Notes under the pieces: model-generated
What the model was told of the DNA's origin: nothing
Database searches by the model: none
Seen by the model: only the letters and a program-made list of their open reading frames with translations
Position numbers and translations under genes: made by a program
Origin: Bacteroidales bacterium
Lineage (GTDB): Bacteria; Bacteroidota; Bacteroidia; Bacteroidales; UBA932
Length of the DNA stretch: 64,000 nucleotides
NCBI GenBank assembly: GCA_017437125.1
Contig: JAFSBV010000001.1
Coordinates: forward strand, 124,001 to 188,000
Direction: 5' to 3'
Part shown: piece by piece, positions 36,470 to 45,013 of the stretch
How the letters are laid out: each line of letters starts with the position of its first letter
Numbering within the stretch: position 1 is the stretch's first letter

Positions 36470-38703
36470 TCCTCCTTTCCTATGATTATCTCCTTCATTA
36501 TCGTGATTTCTGTACCGTCCGGCATTATGACATGAGCCTTGAGCTCGCCGTTCCGGCTTACGGTATAATATCCGTCACCTTCAGGCCCGATGGCCTTTCC
36601 GTCGAATATCCATGTTATCTCTGACGCATCAGAAGCGTTATATACCCTCAAAGGAAGCTTGCTTCCGGAAGGGAGACTGCCGTCAGCGTTGCGTGATACA
36701 CCTCCCATGTATATGAACGGCCATTCTACCACAGGCCGTTTCTTTGTCATGAATGAAGCGGAAACAGCCTCTCCTGTAATGCCTGACACCTCAAAGAACA
36801 GATCTGCCGTATATGTCTTGTTGTCAGGCTGAAGGCCCTCTATAGTTACGGAATATCTGCCAGGTTCATATGGGGATACGCGTATGGTGTCCTTGACTGA
36901 ACCGGTTCTTCCCCATGCCACTACTGCCTCACCCTCGAATGGAGCATCGCTCTCGAACCGTATGATGGCTGCATCCATGAATGCTTCCGTCTTTATGCCG
37001 GTGACTGAAGGAGGGAGCGCGATGTCTGAGAAACCGGTCACATTGAATGAAATTCCGTTTCCGTTGTCCCTGATGTTGGTTACGGAAGCTTTCCCTGGTA
37101 TGCCGCTCCAGAATGTGAATCCCGGTTCACCTTCTGCTGTTATCGAGTTGACATTCCCGTTCGGGAAGAAGATTCCCCTGATGTTCTGAAGCGATGCCGG
37201 GAACAGATCAGTGTCTGATTCCGCAAAGCTGTCCGGTCTCATGTCCGCCTCAAGAATGTCGGCGCACTGGTGATCCGGCCTGCAGTTCACCTCATTGGCA
37301 TACATCCATCTGTATTCTGCTGTGATCTCTCTTCCATAACTGTCAGAATGGCCTGCATTTCCTTTGGACTTGTCGATATGATATACAAGCATTCCCTTTC
37401 CGCCGATATATTTGTCCCATCCTTCCTCGGCCCTGCATTCCAGAAGGTAGTATTCGCCTTCATTCTCCGAGTCCAGACGGAAATATGTGCCGCTGCTGTG
37501 TATCGGAGGCAGGTTGTACCCTCCGTCACCGCTGATGATGACAGGTTCTGAGATTCCGAGATGCTCTCTTTCTATGGCATTCAGGTTCGGTGGGGTGTTG
37601 CCGTAATTGTTCTGGTTTCCTGCGTCCATGAGCGATGTCCATGCCCAGAGTCCGGCAGCCATGCCGCCGCTTTCTTCGTAATCCGTATCATACATGTCCG
37701 GAATGCCGAATGTATGGAAATACTCATGGCAGAATGTTCCGATTCCGGCAAGGACATCGCGATGTCCTCTGTCCGTATATCTTCTTGCAAGTTCGGAAGT
37801 ACATGCGTATCTGTCTATCTTTTTTCCGTCAAGTGTGAGATTCCTGCCTGCACCGCTGTATATGTACCATGCATGGGACCATATGCAGTTGTCTCCGGCT
37901 CCTTCAGCCTCGTCACCTCCGGCGAAGAACACGAATACATTGTCAACCGTTCCGTCCTTGTCATCATCATAGAGGGAGAAGTCGATTTCTGCATCGGCCA
38001 GCTTGCAGGCGTCAATTATCATCTGCTCCGGAGCCTTGTCACTGCCGTCGCTTCCGTTTCCTCCATAGTAGGACATGTCGGCGGGAAGAGTCACTATGCT
38101 GCTGACATCGAAGTCGAATTCCACGGATCCGTGGAACTGGGCATCGAAATATTCCTTGGCGCATCCTGTCGCTCCGTTCCGTGAATATCCCTTTGTTGTC
38201 AGCATGTCCATGAAGTCCTCCCTGCTGTGGGTGAATGCCATGTCCTTGAACTGTGCAAGTATGACTATGCCGTGCTTCACGAATGCTGCCTCACCCTTGG
38301 TGCTCATCTCCTGTTTCAGGATTTTTGCCATTACAGGCGTTTCATCCCCGGTCCTGACGGAAGACCTCTTTCTCGCAGCCAGTGACTGAAGCTTCGCATA
38401 TGGGATTTTGCCGCTTGCTGAAACAATGCTTCCAGGGGCTTCAGAGCCCACTCGCCATTCTGTCACGTACCTGCTTCCATCCTCGTCGAATCCGGCATAG
38501 CACCACCATCCTTCCTCGTCCTGGATTATTGCATGTCCCTGTGAGGTGGTCATCAGCTTCATGAACTCATCACCTCGGAGAACGGCGCTGAATGTGGTTC
38601 CGTCCGGCTGCTGAAGGCATATCGTTCCTTTCTTTGCCGGAGATGCATAGGCGGCAAAGAAAACGATCAGGGCGGTAATGACTGTCAGTACCTTGTTCTT
38701 CAT
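36466..38703 (-). CDS. M6 family-like secreted metalloprotease
   Basis: Exported zinc protease of the immune-inhibitor-A/M6 type, 745 residues. Signal peptide MKNKVLTVITALIVFFAAYA; N-terminal propeptide-like region (QPDGTTFSAVLRGDEFMKLM); metal motif HEYFHTFGIPDMYD at about residue 326 (HExxHxxGxxD) with the Met turn WTSLMDAG. The C-terminal 200 residues look like Ig/fibronectin-like sandwiches. A small lipoprotein overlaps its 3' end. Likely surface or secreted; substrate unknown. Confidence 0.88.
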   Translation of the reverse strand: MKNKVLTVITALIVFFAAYASPAKKGTICLQQPDGTTFSAVLRGDEFMKLMTTSQGHAIIQDEEGWWCYAGFDEDGSRYVTEWRVGSEAPGSIVSASGKIPYAKLQSLAARKRSSVRTGDETPVMAKILKQEMSTKGEAAFVKHGIVILAQFKDMAFTHSREDFMDMLTTKGYSRNGATGCAKEYFDAQFHGSVEFDFDVSSIVTLPADMSYYGGNGSDGSDKAPEQMIIDACKLADAEIDFSLYDDDKDGTVDNVFVFFAGGDEAEGAGDNCIWSHAWYIYSGAGRNLTLDGKKIDRYACTSELARRYTDRGHRDVLAGIGTFCHEYFHTFGIPDMYDTDYEESGGMAAGLWAWTSLMDAGNQNNYGNTPPNLNAIEREHLGISEPVIISGDGGYNLPPIHSSGTYFRLDSENEGEYYLLECRAEEGWDKYIGGKGMLVYHIDKSKGNAGHSDSYGREITAEYRWMYANEVNCRPDHQCADILEADMRPDSFAESDTDLFPASLQNIRGIFFPNGNVNSITAEGEPGFTFWSGIPGKASVTNIRDNGNGISFNVTGFSDIALPPSVTGIKTEAFMDAAIIRFESDAPFEGEAVVAWGRTGSVKDTIRVSPYEPGRYSVTIEGLQPDNKTYTADLFFEVSGITGEAVSASFMTKKRPVVEWPFIYMGGVSRNADGSLPSGSKLPLRVYNASDASEITWIFDGKAIGPEGDGYYTVSRNGELKAHVIMPDGTEITIMKEIIIGKEE

Positions 38704-38737
38704 CAGATGTTGTCAATATGTTTGGCAAAAAAACTGT

Positions 38738-38745
38738 TATATTTG
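38738..38745 (+). promoter_or_regulatory. -7 element of the PCMD gene
   Basis: TATATTTG, 29 nt before the ATG at 38775, in the short gap to the divergent M6-like gene. Confidence 0.5.
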
Positions 38746-38774
38746 CAAAGGAATTGCATATATAAGGTTTTTTT

Positions 38775-39752
38775 ATGAGACGGACAAGATTATTTCTGCT
38801 TTCGTTGTGCTTTGCCATAGCATCCGCACATGAATCGGACGCACAGGAGAGCGTTGTAAGAGCCATCAACGAGGGTGGCCGCTTTGACGAATGGTGTATG
38901 CGTGAGATCAAGGAATCCGGCATCATCGGTGGCAAGACAAAGTATCTGTACGAATTCTATGGCGATCAGGATACCCTTGTGACCGGGAAGACTCCTTTCA
39001 AGGCCCCGGAAGGATATGTATGGAGAACCAACAATGTACTTGCCGTTGTGGCCGGGGTTGTCAAGACCAACAACACGGTTTTCCCAGAGAAGAGGGGAGA
39101 TGGCTATTGTGCCAGGATCGAGACACATATAGAGGAGGTGAAGGCTCTCGGGCTTGTCAATATGGAAGTGACATGCCAGGGTGCTCTTCTTGTCGGCGAG
39201 CTGCCTGAACCGATCACCACGACCAAGGATCCCATGTCGAAGGTGCTGTACGGAATCCCGTTTACAGGCCGTCCTTCCGCCCTCAGAATGGACTATAAGG
39301 CTGATGTCGGTCATGAGGTGATAAGAGGCACGGGCTTCTCGAAGCTCAAGCCGATGGGATATCCTGACTATGCTGAGATTACCGTGATACTTCAGAAGCG
39401 TTGGGAGGATGAAGACGGTACCATCCATGCGTTAAGAGTCGGTACCGGTATCGAAAGAATTGAGAAGGATGTGCTGGAATGGGTGAACGGACATGAAATC
39501 CGCATTCATTACGGAGACATAACCGGAGAACCTTTCTATAAGGACTATATGAGACTCAAGACAGATGAGGAGAGCGCATATCATGCCCTTGATTCAAAAG
39601 GCAGGAACGTGGTCATACATGAAGACGGATGGGCGGAGCCGGGAACCGTTCCCACTCATATGATGATTCATTTCATATCAAGCTGCGGCAATGCATTCTA
39701 CGGGGGCGTAGGCAATGTCTTGTGGGTGGATAATGTCGAGATTGTGATGTGA
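38775..39752 (+). CDS. PCMD domain-containing exported protein
   Basis: Matches the putative carbohydrate metabolism domain (PCMD) family of Bacteroidota. The 325-residue product has a signal peptide (MRRTRLFLLSLCFAIASAHESDA) and a jelly-roll-like domain with family features: FTGRPSALRMDYKA near the middle and the C-terminal HMMIHFISSCGNAFYGGVGNVLWVDNVEIV. It stands alone, ending at a strong terminator. The family's biochemical role is not established; surface glycan binding is the usual guess. Confidence 0.75.
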   Translation: MRRTRLFLLSLCFAIASAHESDAQESVVRAINEGGRFDEWCMREIKESGIIGGKTKYLYEFYGDQDTLVTGKTPFKAPEGYVWRTNNVLAVVAGVVKTNNTVFPEKRGDGYCARIETHIEEVKALGLVNMEVTCQGALLVGELPEPITTTKDPMSKVLYGIPFTGRPSALRMDYKADVGHEVIRGTGFSKLKPMGYPDYAEITVILQKRWEDEDGTIHALRVGTGIERIEKDVLEWVNGHEIRIHYGDITGEPFYKDYMRLKTDEESAYHALDSKGRNVVIHEDGWAEPGTVPTHMMIHFISSCGNAFYGGVGNVLWVDNVEIVM

Positions 39753-39853
39753 TTCTGAAGAAAATGAAGTTTTTTTTATTTTTTTCGTTTTTTCATGCAA
39801 CGTTTTGAAATGACTTTGCATCTATATGACAGGTTTAGGTTTTAGTACACGTT

Positions 39854-39891
39854 TCAGGGGCCGTTCAGCAGTGATTGCTGACGGCCCCTGA
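39854..39891. terminator. Bidirectional terminator hairpin
   Basis: Between the convergent PCMD and histone-like genes: TCAGGGGCCGT pairs with ACGGCCCCTGA, then after one bulged T CAGCA pairs with TGCTG. The stem is long and GC-rich, with short T runs on either side. Confidence 0.75.
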
Positions 39892-39913
39892 CTTTAAAGG
39901 ATTGAAGGTTCGA

Positions 39914-40087
39914 TTATTTTGCAGCCTCTACAGACTCCTTTCTGAAATCCTTCATCATTTTCATGAGATTCAAAGCAGCCTTGCGAGCGCGTGCACCGGC
40001 AGCCTTGTTGCCCTTCTCAACCTGAGCCTCGGCGTTCTTTGCGAATACCTCGTACTCTGCCTTGATCTGATCTACAAGCTCTTTCAT
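39914..40087 (-). CDS. Histone H1-like protein (Hc1-type), 57 residues
   Basis: Very small basic protein of the Bacteroidota histone-H1-like family, likely DNA-binding. Read on the minus strand from ATG at 40087, it begins MKELVDQIKAEYEVFAKNAE and carries the family core GNKAAGARARKAALNL before a Lys-rich helix and the end ESVEAAK. It is monocistronic and convergent to the PCMD gene. Family size (about 57-60) fits. Confidence 0.85.
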   Translation of the reverse strand: MKELVDQIKAEYEVFAKNAEAQVEKGNKAAGARARKAALNLMKMMKDFRKESVEAAK

Positions 40088-40187
40088 GGTTTGGAAATTT
40101 AAATAGTTCGTGAAACTTTAAAAAACTTCTGCCAAGATAGGGATATTCATCCGAAAAAGCAAATTTTTAAATCTAAAATTGTTGTTT

Positions 40188-40793
40188 TCAGGACTTTGTG
40201 CTGTCCTCCTTGTCTTCAGACTTGGGTTTTGGACGGGTGTTGACGACATTCATGGCCCTGTCCGGACCGATTGTCGCCCATGCCTTGACACCATCTATTA
40301 CTCTTTTGCAGATGTCTGCCATTTCAGCCTTTTCTTCAGCACTGAGTTCTCCCAATACATAGCCTACCTGCTGTCCGCGGCTGAAGTCGTTTCCTATTCC
40401 CACTCTTATCCTTGCATATTCCTGGGTCCCGATCAGCTCAGTGATGTTTGTGAGTCCGTTATGTCCTCCGGCACTTCCGTTCTTGCGCAGACGAAGAGTT
40501 CCGAACGGAATGTTGAGATCATCCGAAATCACCAGAAGGTTTTCCGGCTGGATCTTCAGCTCGTTCATCCAGTAACGTACAGCCTTGCCGCTGAGGTTCA
40601 TGTATGTCGATGGCTTCAGAAGGGTGAATTTCCTTCCCTTGAATGAAACAGACGCCGTGCTGCCGTATCTTCCAGACTCAAAAACAATATTGGATGCCTG
40701 AGCCCAGGCATCCAATACCATAAATCCCATGTTGTGTCTGGTGTTGGCATATTCGACGCCGATATTTCCTAAACCGACGATCAAATAATTCAT
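40188..40793 (-). CDS. pth: Peptidyl-tRNA hydrolase
   Basis: Recycles peptidyl-tRNA. The 201-residue protein has the Pth hallmarks: YLIVGLGNIGVEYANTRHNMGF with the catalytic His, KPSTYMNLSG with the substrate Asn, ISDDLNIPFG with the Asp, and GSAGGHNGL. The C-terminal tail (KPKSEDKEDSTKS) is charged and not conserved. It follows rplY by 11 nt, the common ctc-pth pair. Confidence 0.96.
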   Translation of the reverse strand: MNYLIVGLGNIGVEYANTRHNMGFMVLDAWAQASNIVFESGRYGSTASVSFKGRKFTLLKPSTYMNLSGKAVRYWMNELKIQPENLLVISDDLNIPFGTLRLRKNGSAGGHNGLTNITELIGTQEYARIRVGIGNDFSRGQQVGYVLGELSAEEKAEMADICKRVIDGVKAWATIGPDRAMNVVNTRPKPKSEDKEDSTKS

Positions 40794-40804
40794 ACCAGTT
40801 CAGA

Positions 40805-41386
40805 TTACTTGCCCTGCTCCATCTTAGCCTGCTGAGTAGCACGTGTAGGACGTACTGAGCAGATGATAGTAGCCTTAGGAGAAACGATTGTAACGCCGTC
40901 GTAGTTGAGGTCGCCGGCAACGATCTGCTTGCCGATCATGAGGTTTGTAGAGTCAACCTCGAGTATGTCAGGAAGCTTGTCCATCATAGCGCTTACGCGG
41001 AGCTTGCGGCTTGAAACGAGGAGCTTACCACCCATCTTCACACCCTCAGAGTGTCCTACTACCTTTACAGGAACCTCGATAGTTACAGGCTTCTCCTCAG
41101 AAACGAAGAGGAAGTCAGCGTGAAGAGCCTCGTCAGATACCGGATGATACTGAACCTCGTGGAGCACTGCATAACCGTTTCTTCCATCGCTGAGCTTAAG
41201 GTCAATGATGTATGAATTAGGGGTGTGAGTGATAGCCTTGAGATCCTGTGCATCGATAGTGAAAAGGATGTTCTCCATACCGAGACCATAAATGTTGCAA
41301 GGAACCTGTCCTGCACGACGTACAGCCTTTACAGCTGCCTTGTTGCCAGCTTCGCGAACCTGGCCATTGAGTTCAATGTGTTTCAT
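40805..41386 (-). CDS. rplY: Ribosomal protein L25/general stress protein Ctc
   Basis: 5S rRNA-binding protein of the long Ctc/TL5 form, 193 residues: an N-terminal L25 domain (to about 95) and a C-terminal beta domain (PVTIEVPVKVVGHSEGVKMGG). Codon bias suggests strong expression. The leader contains two adjacent hairpins (separate entry). Co-transcribed with pth. Confidence 0.95.
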   Translation of the reverse strand: MKHIELNGQVREAGNKAAVKAVRRAGQVPCNIYGLGMENILFTIDAQDLKAITHTPNSYIIDLKLSDGRNGYAVLHEVQYHPVSDEALHADFLFVSEEKPVTIEVPVKVVGHSEGVKMGGKLLVSSRKLRVSAMMDKLPDILEVDSTNLMIGKQIVAGDLNYDGVTIVSPKATIICSVRPTRATQQAKMEQGK

Positions 41387-41418
41387 TGTTTCTAAGAAAA
41401 TTAAAATGTGTTACTCAG

Positions 41419-41493
41419 TTTTCATTGTCAGAAACAATCGCTTCTGACATGAAAACCCCATTGCACCAAAAAGCGCTGCCGCTTTTTATGGGG
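41419..41493 (-). promoter_or_regulatory. Structured leader of rplY with two adjacent hairpins
   Basis: Reading on the minus strand, hairpin one (41493-41456) is CCCCAT/ATGGGG enclosing a perfect AAAAAGCG/CGCTTTTT stem. Hairpin two (41455-41419) follows with no gap: TTTTCA-GTCAGAA pairs with TTCTGAC-TGAAAA. The leader of about 100 nt ends 33 nt before the rplY ATG. Such a structure is compatible with autoregulation by L25 or another cis element; no known RNA family was matched from memory. Confidence 0.55.
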
Positions 41494-41496
41494 CTG

Positions 41497-41525
41497 CAAA
41501 GATAGATAAATAATTTAAATATCAA
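41497..41525 (-). promoter_or_regulatory. Promoter of rplY-pth
   Basis: Minus-strand TATCTTTG (41497-41504) with TTG (41523-41525) 18 nt away. Confidence 0.6.
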
Positions 41526-41542
41526 AAGATTGCACTGCTTTT

Positions 41543-42865
41543 TTACTCCACAAGACCTGTCGCCTTGTTCCACTGGAGGGTCTTGTAGTACTTTTCCAGT
41601 TCAGGATGACCGTTGCTTGGAAGGTACATGCTGAATCCTGAGAATGTGTGGATGTCGAACTCGTTCATGAATTCAGGAGTATGCCCTTTATATATGACGC
41701 ACTGATCGAGAGCGGAATGAAGTCCGTCAAGTTCGCTCTGGCTGATTCCGGACTCCTTGAGGATGCTTTCCAGGTCATAGAACCAATGCTTGTCATATCT
41801 GAAAAAACCCTGTACTGATCTGTGGCTGACGGATGCTATGGCCTCACGATATTTCGAGAACAGACTTCTGCATGTTTCGGCAAGCGGCTCGAGCTTGTCG
41901 CAGTCAATAAGGGATATCGTGGCTGACCTGTAGATTCCTGATTCAGAATCGTACTGGGCGAAATAGTCGTCACATACGCTTAACGGATCAGGAGTTTCGT
42001 TCTGAAGGAGTCTTGTGGTAAGGGTCTTGTAATCAAGGCCTTCCGCAAGAACCTCGGCCTGGGAGAATCCGAGTTTTCCGACTTTGCCGTTGAGCTCGTA
42101 TGCTACTTCTATTCCTCCCATCAGACATGCGTCGAACAGGAGATAATCCAGCTTCATTGGTATGGCTTCGGCAAAATCAGTGAGATCCATCTCATATGAC
42201 AGCTGTGAATTTCCGGATCCCACCCTGTCCTCTCCGATGCTCTTCACCATAGGGAGCGAAGGGTCATATTCTGGCTCGATGTAAGGTACCGGCACAGGTA
42301 TGCCGTGCTTCCTTGCCGACTTCATGGCCATGCCTTTCGCAGACTGGAAAGTGTAACTGTCCGGATCCTTGTAGAAACCGGCCGGGAGATATCCTGTCGC
42401 ATGTGATGAGAATATCATTCCGTAGCTTCCGGATGTGAAATTGTCCTTTATATAAGATAGGACATTGTTGATCTGGGCCGATGAAGACGATATGGTTCCG
42501 GCCTCGTATGTGATGAGGGTATCCGATACCGCCATGCCTTCCTGATCCCTGTAAAGTCTGATGAGGTACGGGGTTGAAGGAGTGTCGTAACTTCCGCTTC
42601 TTGCGGAAGTATGGGTATAGACGAGAAGAATGTCGTCATTGCAGCCGTTGCCTGGCAGCCATCCCTGTCTGAGATCCTTAATGTCATCCAGGAGGTATGA
42701 CCTCAGAGAATTGTGTCCTGCGGAATACAGAAGCAGGACCTTCCTGTTCTCTTCATCCACTACACATCCATTGTCCGGACAGAGCCAGTCGCATCCGGTT
42801 GTTGCCGTGATCATGGCAATCACTGCCGCTATCCTTGTCAATATCTTTATTTCAGTCATTTTCAT
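41543..42865 (-). CDS. Clostripain-like (C11) cysteine protease lipoprotein
   Basis: Member of the C11 peptidase family common in gut Bacteroidales. The 440-residue product has a lipoprotein signal (MKMTEIKILTRIAAVIAM, then TATTGC). The fold shows VLLLYSAGHNSLRSYLLDDI near the start, the catalytic His in MIFSSHATGYLP and the catalytic Cys in LLFDACLMGGIEVAYEL. Start 42865 suits the signal better than the ATG at 42889. It is divergent from the second M49 gene. Confidence 0.88.
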   Translation of the reverse strand: MKMTEIKILTRIAAVIAMITATTGCDWLCPDNGCVVDEENRKVLLLYSAGHNSLRSYLLDDIKDLRQGWLPGNGCNDDILLVYTHTSARSGSYDTPSTPYLIRLYRDQEGMAVSDTLITYEAGTISSSSAQINNVLSYIKDNFTSGSYGMIFSSHATGYLPAGFYKDPDSYTFQSAKGMAMKSARKHGIPVPVPYIEPEYDPSLPMVKSIGEDRVGSGNSQLSYEMDLTDFAEAIPMKLDYLLFDACLMGGIEVAYELNGKVGKLGFSQAEVLAEGLDYKTLTTRLLQNETPDPLSVCDDYFAQYDSESGIYRSATISLIDCDKLEPLAETCRSLFSKYREAIASVSHRSVQGFFRYDKHWFYDLESILKESGISQSELDGLHSALDQCVIYKGHTPEFMNEFDIHTFSGFSMYLPSNGHPELEKYYKTLQWNKATGLVE

Positions 42866-42886
42866 GTAAGTATGTTTCCAATCTTG

Positions 42887-42894
42887 CAAAGATA
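42887..42894 (-). promoter_or_regulatory. -7 element of the C11 protease gene
   Basis: Minus-strand TATCTTTG about 22 nt before the ATG at 42865. Confidence 0.5.
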
Positions 42895-42914
42895 ACTATT
42901 TTTCATATAATTCG

Positions 42915-42922
42915 TATATTTG
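42915..42922 (+). promoter_or_regulatory. -7 element of the second M49 gene
   Basis: TATATTTG followed by C, 37 nt before the ATG at 42959. Confidence 0.5.
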
Positions 42923-42958
42923 CACTTTCGTCGCAAAATAGATAAAAAACAATTACAT

Positions 42959-44965
42959 ATGAAACTATTAGCTAAGATGATTACTGTTGCAGGCATGGCC
43001 GCAGCCTTGGTCTCATGTTCGGACAATGCGGCAGATAATGAGAATGGAGAATTCCGTTATCTTATGGATGAATTCGCTGATCTCAAGATAATGAGGTATC
43101 AGGTTCCGGGATGGGACGGACTCACTCTTCAGCAGAAGGAATATGTCTATCATCTCGCAGAAGCTGCGAAGTATGGCCGCGACATTATCTGGATGCAGAA
43201 TTGCAAATATAATCTTGACGTCAGGAAGACTATTGAAAATATTATTGAGAATTATGAAGGTGACCGTACTTGCGAAGACTGGAAACAGTTCGAGACATAC
43301 GCCAAGAGGGTGTTCTTCAGCAACGGTATCCACCATCATTATGCCGAGGACAAGTTCTTCCCTGAATGTACAAAGGAGTATTTCCAGGAACTGATGACAT
43401 CAGTAGGCGATGGAGAGAAATGCGCGGAACTGCTTCCGGTGATCTTCGATCCTTCTGTATATCCTGCACGTAAGATGATGTCCGGAAAGGATATCGTTGC
43501 CGAATCGGCTGTGAATTTCTATGAGGGGGTCACACGTGCCGAGGTCGAGGCTCTTTATGCCGGATTGGTTGATCCTTCGGACAAGACACCTGTGTCATAT
43601 GGCCTCAACAGCCGTGTCGTGAAGGGAGCAGACGGTGTTGTACGTGAGGAGGTATATAAGGTGGGAGGCCTGTATGGAAAGGCTCTCAAGAAGATCTGCA
43701 AGGAATTGAAAAAGGCTGCGAAAGTGGCTGAAAACGAGACTCAGAAGGATTATATTGCAGACCTTGTTTCGTATTATGAGACCGGAGACCTCAAGCTCTG
43801 GGATGAATACAATATCAAATGGGTTAACGATACTCTGGGTGTCGTTGACTTCGTGAACGGCTTTGTTGAGGATTATAATGACCCTCTCGGAAGAAAGGCG
43901 ACATGGGAAGGCCTTGTGAACTTCAAGGATTCCGAGGCTTCACGCCGTACCGAGCTCATAAGTGACAATGCCCAGTGGTTCGAAGACAATTCTCCTGTCG
44001 ATTCACGCTTCAAGAAGGAGGAGGTTAAGGGTGTGACAGCAAAGGTAATCAACGTGGCTGTCCTGGCCGGAGATTGCTATCCGTCGGCCCCTATCGGAAT
44101 CAATCTTCCGAATGCAGACTGGATCCGTCGCGAGCACGGCTCGAAATCAGTGACAATCGCCAACCTTACATCCGCATATGACAAGGCTGCCCAGGAGTCT
44201 CCTAAGAGTATGCTTTCGGAGTTTGCATGGTCAGAAGATGAGATCGCGCTTGAGAAGAAATACGGCGGACTTACAAACGATCTTCACACAGATCTTCATG
44301 AGTGTCTCGGCCATGGTTCCGGCAAACTGCTTCCGGAAACTTCTCCCAATGCACTCGGTGAGTTCAGCTCGACTCTCGAGGAAGCTCGTGCAGACCTGTT
44401 CGGCCTGTATTATCTTGCAGACCCGAAGCTTGTAGAGCTCGGTATCCTTCCTGACATGGAGGCATACAAGGCACAGTATTCAAGCTATATCCGCAACGGT
44501 ATATTCACTCAGTTCACAAGAGTGGCTCCGGGCAAGAAGAACATGGAGGCTCATATGCAGAACCGCAAGCTCATTGCTGACTGGTGCTATGAGAAAGGCC
44601 TGAAGGATAATGTGATAGAGAAGAAAGTGCGTGATGGCAAGACATATTTCGTGGTAAATGACTACGAAGCTCTCCGCGGACTTTTCGGCGAACTTCTCGC
44701 TGAAGTTCAGAGAATCAAGTCTGAAGGAGACTATGCTGCCGGAAAGGCTCTTGTAGAGAAATATGCCGTGGATATCGATCCTGAGCTTCATGCGGAGGTT
44801 CTTGAGCGTTATTCCGCTCTCGGTCTCAAGCCTTATGGCGGATTCCTCAATCCTCAGATCGTTCCTGTAAGAAAGGGTCTGAAGACCGTTGATTACAAGA
44901 TCGTATATGCGGAGGACTTCATCGGTCAGATGATGGAATACGGAAGCAGGTACTCAACCCTTTAA
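42959..44965 (+). CDS. Dipeptidyl-peptidase III (M49) lipoprotein
   Basis: Zinc dipeptidyl peptidase, 668 residues, with a lipoprotein signal (MKLLAKMITVAGMAAALVSC). The classical M49 motif HECLGHGSGKLL is at about residue 447 and the second motif EEARADLFGLYYL at about 474. Lipidation implies an envelope location. Length is near the family norm. The ATG at 42959 starts the signal; an in-frame ATG 39 nt upstream is less suitable. Paralogous in family to the 33612-35213 gene, which has the shorter motif. Confidence 0.92.
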   Translation: MKLLAKMITVAGMAAALVSCSDNAADNENGEFRYLMDEFADLKIMRYQVPGWDGLTLQQKEYVYHLAEAAKYGRDIIWMQNCKYNLDVRKTIENIIENYEGDRTCEDWKQFETYAKRVFFSNGIHHHYAEDKFFPECTKEYFQELMTSVGDGEKCAELLPVIFDPSVYPARKMMSGKDIVAESAVNFYEGVTRAEVEALYAGLVDPSDKTPVSYGLNSRVVKGADGVVREEVYKVGGLYGKALKKICKELKKAAKVAENETQKDYIADLVSYYETGDLKLWDEYNIKWVNDTLGVVDFVNGFVEDYNDPLGRKATWEGLVNFKDSEASRRTELISDNAQWFEDNSPVDSRFKKEEVKGVTAKVINVAVLAGDCYPSAPIGINLPNADWIRREHGSKSVTIANLTSAYDKAAQESPKSMLSEFAWSEDEIALEKKYGGLTNDLHTDLHECLGHGSGKLLPETSPNALGEFSSTLEEARADLFGLYYLADPKLVELGILPDMEAYKAQYSSYIRNGIFTQFTRVAPGKKNMEAHMQNRKLIADWCYEKGLKDNVIEKKVRDGKTYFVVNDYEALRGLFGELLAEVQRIKSEGDYAAGKALVEKYAVDIDPELHAEVLERYSALGLKPYGGFLNPQIVPVRKGLKTVDYKIVYAEDFIGQMMEYGSRYSTL

Positions 44966-44967
44966 CC

Positions 44968-45013
44968 TGTCATCCTGAACCCTTTATGTCATCCTGAACG
45001 AAGTGAAGGATCT
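44968..45013 (+). repeat. Dispersed TGTCATCCTGAAC repeat containing the xerD start
   Basis: Two copies of TGTCATCCTGAAC begin at 44968 and 44987; the second continues into GAAGTGAAGGATCT. The GTG at 45003, start of xerD, lies in this second copy. Confidence 0.75.

Noticed and set aside
37561..38184. Plus-strand open frame of 207 codons
   Set aside because: Shadow of the M6-like protease; the minus frame has the signal peptide and zinc motif.
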